This document shows positions 26,930 through 35,696 of a stretch of DNA of 64,000 bases, in pieces. Numbering within the stretch: position 1 is the stretch's first letter; each line of letters begins with the position of its first letter. The notes beneath the pieces are model-generated. The model was not told the origin of the DNA and did no database searches. It saw only the letters and a list, made by a program, of their open reading frames with translations. This DNA is from Gammaproteobacteria bacterium (GTDB taxonomy: Bacteria > Pseudomonadota > Gammaproteobacteria > JAABTG01): the NCBI GenBank assembly GCA_017999615.1, contig JAGNLM010000001.1, positions 390,549 through 454,548 on the forward strand, in the 5' to 3' direction. The position numbers were made by a program, and so were the translations under genes.

Positions 26930-28244
26930 GGTCCCGGTACCAGCGGTAGGAGCTCTTCGGGGTCCGCGCCTGGTTCGCGAAGTCCACGTGCACCAGGCCG
27001 AAGCGCTGGCCGTAGCCCGAGCCCCACTCGAAGTTGTCGAGCAGGCTCCACACGAAGTACCCGCGCACGTCGGCGCCGGCGGCGATGGCGTCGTGCATGG
27101 CGCCGATGTAGGCCGCGAGGTAGCTCACCCGCTTCGGGTCCCGGACCCTCCCCGAGGCGTCCGGCCGGTCATCACCACCGGCGCCGTTCTCGGTGACGTA
27201 GACCGGCAGCCGGTAGGTGCGGGTGAGGTCCAGCAGGAGGTCCCGGAAGGCCTCCGGGTAGATGGGCCACCCGATCTCGGAGCGCGGCGCGTCGGCCGGC
27301 GGGCTGCCCCACCCGAACCCCCAGGGCATCGACGGGTCGGCCTTCGCGAAGATCGGCCCGTAGTGGTTCAGCCCGAACCAGTCGAGGGGGCGGCAGATGC
27401 GCGCGAGGTCTCCCGCGCGCACGTAGGGCTCGATCGCCTCGGCGATCCGTGGGGGGTAGTGCCCCCGGATCTGCGGGTCGGGGAACGCGTGGTTCCAGTG
27501 CTCGTCGAGCCATTCCGCCGCAGCCCGGTTCGCCTCGGCCTCGCCTTCGGCCCAGACGGGCTGCTGGTTGTGGATCGCCCCGATCGAGGCCCCCGGCACC
27601 AGGTCGCGCAGCACGTCCACCCCGGCCCCGTGGGCGAGGTTGACGTGGTGGATGGCGCGCAGGTGGGCGTCACGGTCGCGCAGCCCCGGGGCGCCCCAGT
27701 CCATCGCGTAGCCGAAGAGCGTGAAGACCGCGAATTCGTTGAACGTCGCCCAGTGCTTGACCCGGTCCCCGCAGCGGCGGGCGACGACGGCGGCGTAGTC
27801 CGCGAACCAGCCGGCGCTGTCCCGGTGGGTCCAACCCCCGAGACCCTCGAGGGCCTGGGGCAGGTCCCAGTGGTAGAGGCAGGCCCACGGCTCGATCCCG
27901 GCGGCGAGCACCGTGTCGACGAGCCGGTCGTAGAAGTCGAGTCCCTTGGCGTTGGCGGCCCCCCGGCCCCGCGGCAGCACCCGGGGCCAGGCGACGGAGA
28001 ACCGGTAGGCACCGACACCGAGATCCCGCAGGAGCGCGACGTCCCCGGGGTAGCGGTGGTAGTGGTCGCAGGCGACGTCGCCTGTGTCACCGTTCGCGAC
28101 CTTGCCGGCGGTGCGGCAGCGGGTATCCCAGATGCTGGGCAGGCGCCCGTCCTCGGCAGCGGCGCCCTCGATCTGGTAGCTGGACGTGGAGACTCCCCAG
28201 AGGAACCCCTCGGGCCAGGGGGTGGGAAACGGCGGGGTAGGCAT
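26898..28244 (-). CDS. bgl: Glycoside hydrolase family 1 beta-glucosidase
   Basis: The 448-residue cytoplasmic enzyme (no signal peptide) has the GH1 N-terminus FLWGVSTSSYQIEGA, the acid/base glutamate in the TFNEF loop and the nucleophile glutamate in YVTENGAG. The WSLLDNFEWGSGYGQRFGLV aglycone-end motif is present too. It hydrolyses beta-glucosides or beta-galactosides. ATG 28244 follows a GAGG site; an upstream frame to 28334 covers a direct repeat and looks non-coding. In GH1 the acid/base motif is usually NEP, and here the residue after Glu is Phe, a mild deviation. Confidence 0.92.
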   Translation of the reverse strand: MPTPPFPTPWPEGFLWGVSTSSYQIEGAAAEDGRLPSIWDTRCRTAGKVANGDTGDVACDHYHRYPGDVALLRDLGVGAYRFSVAWPRVLPRGRGAANAKGLDFYDRLVDTVLAAGIEPWACLYHWDLPQALEGLGGWTHRDSAGWFADYAAVVARRCGDRVKHWATFNEFAVFTLFGYAMDWGAPGLRDRDAHLRAIHHVNLAHGAGVDVLRDLVPGASIGAIHNQQPVWAEGEAEANRAAAEWLDEHWNHAFPDPQIRGHYPPRIAEAIEPYVRAGDLARICRPLDWFGLNHYGPIFAKADPSMPWGFGWGSPPADAPRSEIGWPIYPEAFRDLLLDLTRTYRLPVYVTENGAGGDDRPDASGRVRDPKRVSYLAAYIGAMHDAIAAGADVRGYFVWSLLDNFEWGSGYGQRFGLVHVDFANQARTPKSSYRWYRDLIRATAADSR

Positions 28245-28263
28245 GATGACCTCGGGTCCGTTG

Positions 28264-28306
28264 CCGGCGTTTGGGCTACGGGGCTTGCTTCCGGCGTTCG
28301 GGCTAC
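28264..28306. repeat. Two-copy 16-bp direct repeat upstream of the GH1 gene
   Basis: CCGGCGTTTGGGCTAC (28264-28279) and CCGGCGTTCGGGCTAC (28291-28306) differ at one base and start 27 bases apart. The second copy runs into the end of the anti-sigma gene, so either a regulator site or a small duplication is possible. Confidence 0.6.
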
Positions 28307-28911
28307 TCTTCCCCTCCAGGGGGCAGGCCGTCAAGCTGGAGCAGGAGGCACTCGGCCTCCTGCCGAAGGCCCGCTCCCAGGAGCTCCGCCACCTGCCGCT
28401 CCAGCAACGCGCGGTCCGATGCGAGCTCCGGTGGCAAGGGGGGGCACTCCCTGTCCTTCATCCGATACCGGATGGGCTCCCGCGCAAGGGGCTCCGGGGA
28501 ACCCCCGGGGGAGAGGTCCAGAGCCCGGGGGGCCGGCGGTGGGGGCATGGCCGCCCGCTCACGCTTGGTCTCGGAGCGCAGAGGCGCGGCCTTCACGGCG
28601 GAAGGCAGGGCCTGTGCCTCCGGTGACTCCAGTGCCTTTGGTGTCTCTGGTGCAGCCATTTCGTCGCGCGGCCGCGCGCGCCCGGCATCCGTATCCTGGA
28701 GGGCCGGACGCTCGAGCACCAGATTGACCGCGAGGACCAGCACCGCCGCCGTCGCCAGGGCAGACAGCAGCCACTGGCGGTGCGGGCGCCGGACGGCGGC
28801 GCGGGCTGCGGCACGGATGGCCGTGTCCAACCGTTCCGGAGGCTCCGGCCGCGGGGCTCGCCGGTAGAGCTCGAGGATGCGCTCGTCCCCGGGGTCGGGT
28901 CGCTCACTCAT
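28303..28911 (-). CDS. Probable membrane anti-sigma factor (no zinc motif)
   Basis: The 202-residue product begins with a charged cytoplasmic segment (residues 1-45), then one membrane helix (about 47-65, WLLSALATAAVLVLAVNLVL), then a Pro/Ala-rich probable periplasmic region of about 135 residues. No HxxxCxxC zinc anti-sigma motif is present. It overlaps the ECF sigma gene by 8 bases and follows it, the usual position for a cognate anti-sigma. The role is inferred from topology and position; sequence alone does not identify a family. Confidence 0.65.
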   Translation of the reverse strand: MSERPDPGDERILELYRRAPRPEPPERLDTAIRAAARAAVRRPHRQWLLSALATAAVLVLAVNLVLERPALQDTDAGRARPRDEMAAPETPKALESPEAQALPSAVKAAPLRSETKRERAAMPPPPAPRALDLSPGGSPEPLAREPIRYRMKDRECPPLPPELASDRALLERQVAELLGAGLRQEAECLLLQLDGLPPGGEE

Positions 28912-29518
28912 CGCAGTCCTCCAGGCCGGCCCGCAGCCGCCGCAGCGCGTAGCGCAACCGGCTCTTCACCGTCTCCCGGCCGGTGCCGGTGACCTCGGCG
29001 ATCTGCTCGAGCGTGAGGCCGCCCTCGGTCTGCAGGAGGAAGGCGTCGCGCTGTTCCCGGGCCAGGCCGGAGAGGAGCTTGAGCAGGCGCTCCACGCAGT
29101 CCCGCACCAGGGCCCAGGCCTCGGGCCACGGGAAGGAGAGGTCGACCACGCTCTCGTCGATGGGCTCGCTCGCCGGTGGGCGCTGCCGCCAGTGGTCGGT
29201 GAGCAGGTTGCGAGCGATGCGAAACAGCCAGGGGGCGAAGGCCGCCTGGGGACGCCAGCCCTGGCGGGCGCGCACCACCCGTAGCCAGGTCTCCTGGAAG
29301 AGCTCCTCCGCGGCACCCTCGCTCTCGCAGTGGCGCAGGAGGTAGCGGAAGAGGGGACCCCGGAAGCGCCCGTAGAGCGTGTCGAAGGCGTCCGCGTCGC
29401 CCGCCGCGTAGAGGGCCATCAGCTCCTCGTCGGCGGGCTCGCGGGGGGTGCCTTCGCCAGCGCTCACGGGGGCAGGGCTCTGCACGGCGGCGGCTCCGGG
29501 GTCCTCGGGGGGCCTCAA
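28904..29518 (-). CDS. ECF-subfamily RNA polymerase sigma factor
   Basis: The 204-residue protein has a sigma-2 region (DAFDTLYGRFRGPLFRYLLRH, then ELFQETWLRVVRARQGW) and a sigma-4 helix-turn-helix (LTLEQIAEVTGTGRETVKSRLRYALRRLR), with no sigma-3 domain. It directs RNA polymerase to a small regulon, probably including this operon. The TTG at 29518 overlaps the stop of the VWA gene; because about 25 residues precede the sigma-2 domain, a later start such as the GTG in AAAV is possible. The VWA lipoprotein upstream and anti-sigma downstream form one minus-strand unit. Confidence 0.9.
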   Translation of the reverse strand: MRPPEDPGAAAVQSPAPVSAGEGTPREPADEELMALYAAGDADAFDTLYGRFRGPLFRYLLRHCESEGAAEELFQETWLRVVRARQGWRPQAAFAPWLFRIARNLLTDHWRQRPPASEPIDESVVDLSFPWPEAWALVRDCVERLLKLLSGLAREQRDAFLLQTEGGLTLEQIAEVTGTGRETVKSRLRYALRRLRAGLEDCDE

Positions 29519-31236
29519 TCCGCGGCCCGGTCCTTGGACCCCGCGGGGGAGGCGGGCTCCAGCGAGTCGGCCAGCCTCACGAGCTTCAGGAACTCGGACC
29601 GGTGACCCTCGGGGTCATCTCCCCGGGCACCCTGCGCGAGTTTGACGATTGCCTCGTACCCGAAGCCCTCCAGGTAGGTCCCGCCCCGCAGCCGCTGCCC
29701 GAAGGCGGCCACCGCCGCGGCGAACCGGAGGTCGTCCGAGGCCCCGCCCAGGTCGGCGCGCACGGTGGCGCGGGCGACCGGGCGCTCGATCAGGCTGCTC
29801 GCGGCCTCGTCGGCCTTCTTGTAGCGCACCCGCACGAACGCGAGCTCCCGGGAGTGGCCTCCGGCGGCTGCCTGGGGCTGGTAGCGCAGGGGCTCGACCC
29901 GCTCGCCGCCGCTCCCGGCGAGGGCGATCTCGTAGAGGGCCGTGACCGACTGCCCCGCCCCCACGTCACCGGCGTCCACGCGGTCGTTGGCGAAGTCCTC
30001 GCGGCGGAGCTGCCGGTTCTCGTAGCCGATGAGACGGTACTCCGAGACCGCGGAGGGGTTGAACTCGACCTGCACCTTGGCGTCCCGGGCCACGGTGAGC
30101 AGGGTGCCGCCCAGGTTCTCCACCAGGACCTTGCGCGCCTCCTGGAGGTCGTCGATGTAGGCATAGGCCCCGTCGCCGTGGTCGGCGAGCTGTTCCATCA
30201 GGCGCTCGTTGTAGTTGCCGGTGCCGAACCCGAGGGTGGTCAGCGCCACGCCGTGCGCCCGCTCCCGCTTGACGAGGTCTACGAGGGCGTCGTGGCCGAC
30301 CACGCCCACGTTGAAGTCCCCGTCGGTGGCCAGCAGGACGCGATTGATACCCCCGGGGATGAAGCCCTCGCGGGCCTTGGCGTAGGCGAGCTGGATGCCG
30401 GCCGCGCCGTGGGTGGGGCCGCCGGCCTCGAGCCGGTCGATGGCCGCCTCGATGGTGGCCTTGCGGTCGCCCGGGGTCGGCTCCAGGACCACGCCGCTCG
30501 CCCCCGCGTAAGCCACCAGGGCAACCCGATCCTGGGCGCCGAGTCGCCGGACCAGGAGGCGCAGGGACTGTTTGACCAGGGGCAGCTTGTCCGGGGACTT
30601 CATGGACCCGGAGACGTCCACCAGGAACACGAGGTTCGCGGGGGGCAGCCGCTCGGGCGGCGGCGCCCAGGTCTTCACCCCGATGCGCAGCAGGTGGGTC
30701 TTCGGGTTCCACGGCGAGGGCGCGACCTCGGTCGTCACCGCGAAGGGGGCGTCACGGTTCGTGGGTGCGGCGTCGGAGTAGGCGAAGTAGTTGATCAGCT
30801 CCTCGGTGCGCACCGCGTCCGCAGGTGGCAGCCGGCCCTGGTTGAGGAACCGGCGCACGTTGGAATAGCTGCCCGTGTCCACGTCGAGGGAGAAGGTGGA
30901 CACCGGCAGTTCGGCGACCCGCTTGACCGGATTGTCGTCGAAGTGGGCGTACTGCTCCCGGTCCAGCGGTGCCGACGGGGTCCGCAGGTCGAGCGCGGGG
31001 CTGTCCGCCATGGAGTAGGCGGCCGCGGGGGCGGACCCCTGCGGGGCGCCGGGGGCCATCCGGACCCGCGTCTTGCCTCTGTCCTCAGGTTCCGGGCTCG
31101 ATGCGGTTCGAGCCTCGTTCTGGGTGGATACGGGGCCGTTTCCTTGCGTGCTCGGGGCCGAGGGCGACGTGTGCAGGTTGCACGCGCCGAGGGTGAGCAG
31201 GACGACGGGTACGGCGAGCAGATGGCGCAGGGACAT
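29515..31236 (-). CDS. VWA-domain lipoprotein (YfbK-like, DUF3520-type C-terminus)
   Basis: The 573-residue product is a lipoprotein (LTLGAC, Cys19) with a low-complexity Ser/Pro/Glu linker and an N-terminal YfbK-type region (PVSTFSLDVDTGSYSNVRRFLNQG, the family hallmark before the VWA). The von Willebrand A domain has an intact metal site (VDVSGSMKSP). A C-terminal beta-rich region (LAFVRVRYKKADE) follows. The ATG at 31236 has GGAGG 10 bases upstream; a GTG at 31245 is too close to it. The protein heads the operon with an ECF sigma and its anti-sigma, so it may belong to the envelope signal that controls them. Ligand unknown. Confidence 0.87.
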   Translation of the reverse strand: MSLRHLLAVPVVLLTLGACNLHTSPSAPSTQGNGPVSTQNEARTASSPEPEDRGKTRVRMAPGAPQGSAPAAAYSMADSPALDLRTPSAPLDREQYAHFDDNPVKRVAELPVSTFSLDVDTGSYSNVRRFLNQGRLPPADAVRTEELINYFAYSDAAPTNRDAPFAVTTEVAPSPWNPKTHLLRIGVKTWAPPPERLPPANLVFLVDVSGSMKSPDKLPLVKQSLRLLVRRLGAQDRVALVAYAGASGVVLEPTPGDRKATIEAAIDRLEAGGPTHGAAGIQLAYAKAREGFIPGGINRVLLATDGDFNVGVVGHDALVDLVKRERAHGVALTTLGFGTGNYNERLMEQLADHGDGAYAYIDDLQEARKVLVENLGGTLLTVARDAKVQVEFNPSAVSEYRLIGYENRQLRREDFANDRVDAGDVGAGQSVTALYEIALAGSGGERVEPLRYQPQAAAGGHSRELAFVRVRYKKADEAASSLIERPVARATVRADLGGASDDLRFAAAVAAFGQRLRGGTYLEGFGYEAIVKLAQGARGDDPEGHRSEFLKLVRLADSLEPASPAGSKDRAAD

Positions 31237-31355
31237 GGGGTTCACTCCTCCGTAGGGTGGTACGGACTCCAGAACGGGGAATCGGGCCGGATGGGGTTAA
31301 ACCGGCCCGGGGTGCCCGCTCGCCGGAGGGTCCCTGTTCGCCTCCGTCGCCCGGC

Positions 31356-32756
31356 TCAGAAGAGTCGGTTCAGGCCGTTCAGGGCTGCCACGCGGTATGC
31401 CTCCGCCATGGTGGGGTAGTTGAAGGTCGTGTCGGCGAAGTAGGCGATGGAGTTCCCCGGCGGCTGTTGCGCCATGATGGCCTGGCCGATGTGCACGATC
31501 TCCGAGGCGCCCTCGCCGAAGCAGTGGATGCCGAGGAGCGCGAGGGTCTCCCGGTGGAAGAGGAGCTTCAGCATCCCCACCGTGCGCCCCGTGATCTGGG
31601 CGCGCGCGAGCCCCTGGAAGCGGGCCCGTCCGACCTCGTAGGGCACCTGCTCCGCGGTGAGCTCGCGCTCGGTCCTGCCGAGCGAGCTGATCTCCGGGCT
31701 GGTGTAGATCCCGGTCGGCGCCGACTCGACCATCCTCCGCTCGCAGGCCCCCCCGACGATGTGGGTCGCCGCGTAGCGGCCCTGATCGAGGCTCGCGCTG
31801 GCCAGCGCCGGCGGGCCAATCACGTCGCCCACCGCGTAGATGTGGGGATGCGCCGTCTGCAGCGAGCCGTTGACCTCCACCTGGCCGCGGCTGTTGACCC
31901 GCACGCCGAGGTCCTCGAGCGCGAGGCCCGCCGTGTTTCCGGTGCGCCCGTTGGCCCAGAGGAGCACGTCGGCCCGGAACTTCTTGCCCGAGCGGCAGTG
32001 CAGCACCACCCCGTCGTCCCGGGGCTCCACGCCCGCGGCCGTTTCGTCGTTGCGGATCACGACGCCGAGGTTGCGCAGGTGATAGCTGAGTGCGTCGGTG
32101 ATCTCGTCGTCCAGGAAGTTCAGGAGACGGTCCCGCGTGTTGACCAGGTTCACCTGCACGTCGAGGTGCGCGAAGACCGAGGCGTACTCGCAGCCGATGA
32201 TGCCCGCGCCGTAGATGGTGATCGACCGGGGTGTGTAATCGAGGCTGAGGATGCTGTCGCTGTCCCGCACCCGGGGGTGTGAGAAGTCCACGTCCTCGGG
32301 GTGATAGGGATGCGACCCCGCCGCGACGACGAAGGTGTCCGCGTGGTACTGCTCCCGCCCGCCCTTGGGCAGGGTGACCTCGACCGTGTGGGGGTCCACG
32401 AAACGGGCGTTGCCCTCGACCAGGCTCACGCCGTTACGCACGTAGTTGCGGTGGTGGGTGCGGACCTGCTCGGCGATGACGGAGTGCGCCCCGCGCAGCA
32501 GTTCCGGGTAGGACACGCTGACGTGCCCCACCGCCCCCTGGAACAGCGGGCTGCGGCGGAAGTCGGCCAGTTGCTGAACGGCCTGACGCAGGGCCTTGCT
32601 CGGGATGGTCCCCCAGTGGGTGCAGCCGCCGCCGACCCGAGGGTTGCGGTCGATCACGGCCACCCGGCGGCCGGACTTGCTGAGCTTCATGGCGGCCCCT
32701 TCGCCGCCCGGGCCACTGCCGATGACGATGACGTCGAAAACCTGGTCGCTCCCCAT
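31356..32756 (-). CDS. sthA: Soluble pyridine nucleotide transhydrogenase
   Basis: SthA transfers hydride between NADPH and NAD+. The 466-residue flavoprotein has the FAD site ([12 protein letters not shown]) and the SthA version of the disulfide-reductase loop, [13 protein letters not shown], in which the second redox cysteine of lipoamide dehydrogenases is Thr. NAD(P)-binding ([14 protein letters not shown]) and C-terminal dimer domains follow. ATG 32756 has a GAGGAG site inside the end of nrdJ, 11 bases downstream of whose stop it lies, so the two genes are probably co-transcribed. Confidence 0.93.
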   Translation of the reverse strand: MGSDQVFDVIVIGSGPGGEGAAMKLSKSGRRVAVIDRNPRVGGGCTHWGTIPSKALRQAVQQLADFRRSPLFQGAVGHVSVSYPELLRGAHSVIAEQVRTHHRNYVRNGVSLVEGNARFVDPHTVEVTLPKGGREQYHADTFVVAAGSHPYHPEDVDFSHPRVRDSDSILSLDYTPRSITIYGAGIIGCEYASVFAHLDVQVNLVNTRDRLLNFLDDEITDALSYHLRNLGVVIRNDETAAGVEPRDDGVVLHCRSGKKFRADVLLWANGRTGNTAGLALEDLGVRVNSRGQVEVNGSLQTAHPHIYAVGDVIGPPALASASLDQGRYAATHIVGGACERRMVESAPTGIYTSPEISSLGRTERELTAEQVPYEVGRARFQGLARAQITGRTVGMLKLLFHRETLALLGIHCFGEGASEIVHIGQAIMAQQPPGNSIAYFADTTFNYPTMAEAYRVAALNGLNRLF

Positions 32757-32767
32757 GCTGGGCTCCT

Positions 32768-35614
32768 CTACCCGCAGGCGCCGATGGCGCCGCAGGCCGT
32801 GCAGAAATCGCATCCGTCCCGGCGGACGACCGTATACCCCCCGCACTCCTCGCAGCGCCGGCCGGGCTGGGTTCCGGGATTGCCTCCGGAGCGGGGTCCG
32901 GCACCCTCGACGACCCCCATCGGCTCGACCGGGAAGCCGTCGCCGTCGAGGATGCCGAGCATGGCATAGCGGTGGAGGATGAGCGCGGCCAGGTAGGCCA
33001 CCGTCGAGGGATAGCTCCGCTGGCGGTGCCTGCCGGGCTCCCAGGCGAGGAAGTCCCCGCGCGGCTCCGGGAAGTCGGCGATCTGGCGCAGCTTCGCCCC
33101 GACCCAGGCGGGGTCGATCACGCGCATGTCGTAGGAGAGGCTCTTGCAGAGCCCGTCCAGGACCCGCGGATAGGCGCCCGAGAGCCAGACGGAGTAGGGC
33201 CGGCGCTTGCCGTCGGGGAGGACGAGCTCCTTCAGCCCCATCACGAAGTCGTCCCCGGTGGCCGGGTTCAGGATGTCCACGGTCCAGGAAAGCGTGCCGT
33301 CGGTGCCCGTCTTGGGCTCCTTGGGGCTCATCAGGGCGTCCAGCACGGGGGTGGGCCCCAGGTCCTCGAAGGCCCCGAGCTCCGTGCAGCGCAGGTGTAC
33401 GAGGCGCGCGAAGCCCGCCACGAGGCTCGGAACGCGCACGGGCTCCCCGGAAGGCGGCATGGGCAGGTCGAAGGCATCGTCGCCCGAGGCCCGCATCAGG
33501 CTCTCGAGCTTGGTTCGCAGCCAGCCCCGGTCGTTCGAGCGCATGTCCATCGACAGGCTCTTGGCGAGCGCCCCGAGTCCCCGGGGTTGCTCCGCCCCGT
33601 TGACCCAGACCTCGAAGGGGTAGCTCCGCCCGCCGTCCTCGACGTGCCCGATGAAGACCGCGAAGCTGCCGAGCGGGTGATCGATCAGGTAGGTCCAGGC
33701 GGGATTGCCGTTGACCGGCCGCGGCCTGCGCTGCCAGCGCAGGCTCGCAAGCGCGGGCCGGGGCACCCGGTCCAGGCGTAACCGGCGGTCTGCATCGGAG
33801 AGGTCCAGGTCCTGGCGGTCCACCACGGGCCCCGGCCGAGGCTCCGGCGCGGGCGTCTGCGCGGGCGCGGGCTCGACCGAGAGCACCGATCCCGTCACGG
33901 GATTCGGGCGGAAGGTCGCGAGTCCCTTCAGCCCCGCGCGCCAGGCGTGCAGGTAGAGGTCCCGGAAATCGGTGAAGGGGTAGTCGGCCGGCACGTTGAC
34001 GGTCTTCGAGATGGCGGCGTCCACATAGGGCTGCACCGCCTCCAGCATCCGCATGTGCTCAATGGCCGTGATCTCGAGCGCCGTGACCCAGTGCCCCGGG
34101 AGACGCGCGGCGTCGCCCCCGGTCTCGCGGTACAGGCGGAAGGCGTGGTCCTCGACCCGGTACTCGTCGTGCCCACCGTCGGCGCGGCGCTTGCGCCGGG
34201 TGTAGGTCCAGGAGAAGGGGGGCTCGATCCCGTTGGAGGCGTTGTCGGCGAACGCGAGACTGATGGTGCCCGTGGGTGCGACCGACAGCAGGTGACTGTT
34301 GCGCAGCCCGTGCTCGCGGATGCGCTCGCGCAGGGCGTCCGGGAGTCGCGCGGCGAAATCCGAGGCGAGATAACGCTCGGCGTCGAAGAGCGGGAAGCGG
34401 CCCTTCTCCCGGGCGAGGTCCGCCGAGGCCCCGTAGGCCGCGTCGCGCATCGTCCGGGCGACGCCGGCGGCCCGGGCCCGTGCGTCGACCGTGTCGTAGC
34501 GCAAGCCCAGCATGATCAGCGCGTCCCCGAGGCCCGTGAAGCCGAGCCCCACCCGCCGCTTGGCGGTCGCCTCGGCGCGCTGCTGCGCGAGCGGCCAGAA
34601 GGTCGACTCCAGGACGTTGTCGAGCATGCGGACGGCGACCGCGCAGACCTCCGCCAGACGTGCCTCGTCGAAGCGGGCCGCGTCGGTGAAGGGCTCCTCC
34701 ACGAAGCGCGTGAGGTCGACGCTGCCGAGGCAGCAGCAGCCATAGTCGGGCAGGGGCTGCTCGCCGCAGGGATTGGTCGCTTCCAGCCGCTCGCAGTAGC
34801 CGAGGTTGTTCTCGGCGTTGGCGCGGTCGACGAAGAAGACGCCCGGCTCCGCGTGGTCGTAGGTGCTCCGTGTGATGGTGTCGAAGAGCTCGCGGGCGCG
34901 CACCGTGCGGTAGACCCAGCGCCCGTCCGCCCGCCGGTGGGCGCCGGCGGCGAGGAGATCCCCGGATGGCTCCGCCCGGTGCACCAGCTCCCACGGCCCG
35001 TCGGTCTCCACCGCGCGCAGGAAGGCGTCGGTGAGGGCGACCGAGAGGTTGAAGTTGGTGAGCTCGCCCTTCGCATCCTTGGCGTGGACGAACGCCTCCA
35101 CGTCGGGGTGGTCGCAGCGCAGGATGCCCATCTGCGCGCCGCGCCGGGCACCCGCGCTCTCCACCGTCTCGCACATCCGGTCGAATACCCGCATGTAGGA
35201 GACCGGCCCGGAGGCCTTGCTGGCGGTGCCGCGCACCAGCGCCCCCTGGGGACGGATGCGGGAGAAGTCATAGCCCACGCCGCCCCCCCGGCGCATGGTC
35301 TCGGCGGCCTCGGAGAGCGCCACCATGATCCCGGGCTTGCCGTCCTCCTCTCCGAGTGTCGCGTCGCCGACCGGCTGCACGAAGCAGTTGATGAGGGTTG
35401 CCCGGATGTCGGTGCCCGCGGCGCTCATCACCCGCCCGGCGGGGATGAATCCCGCGCGCATCGCATCGAGGAAACGGGCCTCCCAGGCGGTGGGCTCGCG
35501 CTCGACGGCCGCCAGCGCGCGGGCTACGCGCCGCTGGACGTCCTCCAGGGTCCGCTCCTCTCCCTTGGCGTACTTCTCCAGCAGGACATCGATCGAGATG
35601 GGTTGCGTGGCCAT
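32768..35614 (-). CDS. nrdJ: Adenosylcobalamin-dependent ribonucleotide reductase, class II
   Basis: NrdJ makes deoxyribonucleotides with a coenzyme-B12 radical, so it works with or without oxygen. The 948-residue protein starts with an ATP-cone-like segment, then the RNR barrel with the reactive cysteine pair ([10 protein letters not shown] and [18 protein letters not shown]), a GGVGYDFS substrate loop and a C-terminal part with two similar TSCPD-type modules ([16 protein letters not shown] and [15 protein letters not shown] regions). The tail ends in [22 protein letters not shown], a redox/zinc cysteine cluster. No B12 riboswitch was recognised in the 82-base gap upstream. Confidence 0.94.
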   Translation of the reverse strand: MATQPISIDVLLEKYAKGEERTLEDVQRRVARALAAVEREPTAWEARFLDAMRAGFIPAGRVMSAAGTDIRATLINCFVQPVGDATLGEEDGKPGIMVALSEAAETMRRGGGVGYDFSRIRPQGALVRGTASKASGPVSYMRVFDRMCETVESAGARRGAQMGILRCDHPDVEAFVHAKDAKGELTNFNLSVALTDAFLRAVETDGPWELVHRAEPSGDLLAAGAHRRADGRWVYRTVRARELFDTITRSTYDHAEPGVFFVDRANAENNLGYCERLEATNPCGEQPLPDYGCCCLGSVDLTRFVEEPFTDAARFDEARLAEVCAVAVRMLDNVLESTFWPLAQQRAEATAKRRVGLGFTGLGDALIMLGLRYDTVDARARAAGVARTMRDAAYGASADLAREKGRFPLFDAERYLASDFAARLPDALRERIREHGLRNSHLLSVAPTGTISLAFADNASNGIEPPFSWTYTRRKRRADGGHDEYRVEDHAFRLYRETGGDAARLPGHWVTALEITAIEHMRMLEAVQPYVDAAISKTVNVPADYPFTDFRDLYLHAWRAGLKGLATFRPNPVTGSVLSVEPAPAQTPAPEPRPGPVVDRQDLDLSDADRRLRLDRVPRPALASLRWQRRPRPVNGNPAWTYLIDHPLGSFAVFIGHVEDGGRSYPFEVWVNGAEQPRGLGALAKSLSMDMRSNDRGWLRTKLESLMRASGDDAFDLPMPPSGEPVRVPSLVAGFARLVHLRCTELGAFEDLGPTPVLDALMSPKEPKTGTDGTLSWTVDILNPATGDDFVMGLKELVLPDGKRRPYSVWLSGAYPRVLDGLCKSLSYDMRVIDPAWVGAKLRQIADFPEPRGDFLAWEPGRHRQRSYPSTVAYLAALILHRYAMLGILDGDGFPVEPMGVVEGAGPRSGGNPGTQPGRRCEECGGYTVVRRDGCDFCTACGAIGACG

Positions 35615-35696
35615 TTCCTAGTATGGGCTCCGCGGGCAGCGTTTGAGTATCCGTCCCGGGTGTCCGGGCATGTGCGCCGGTGTCCGCGCCGATGAC

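Noticed and set aside
31081-31120. GGTTCGAGCC-like stretch that recalls a tRNA T-arm
   Set aside because: No acceptor or anticodon arm around it, and it lies inside the VWA lipoprotein coding region.
35615-35696. Possible immunity gene or B12 riboswitch in the gap between the RHS gene and nrdJ
   Set aside because: Only 82 bases are available and no conserved B12-box or small reading frame was seen.
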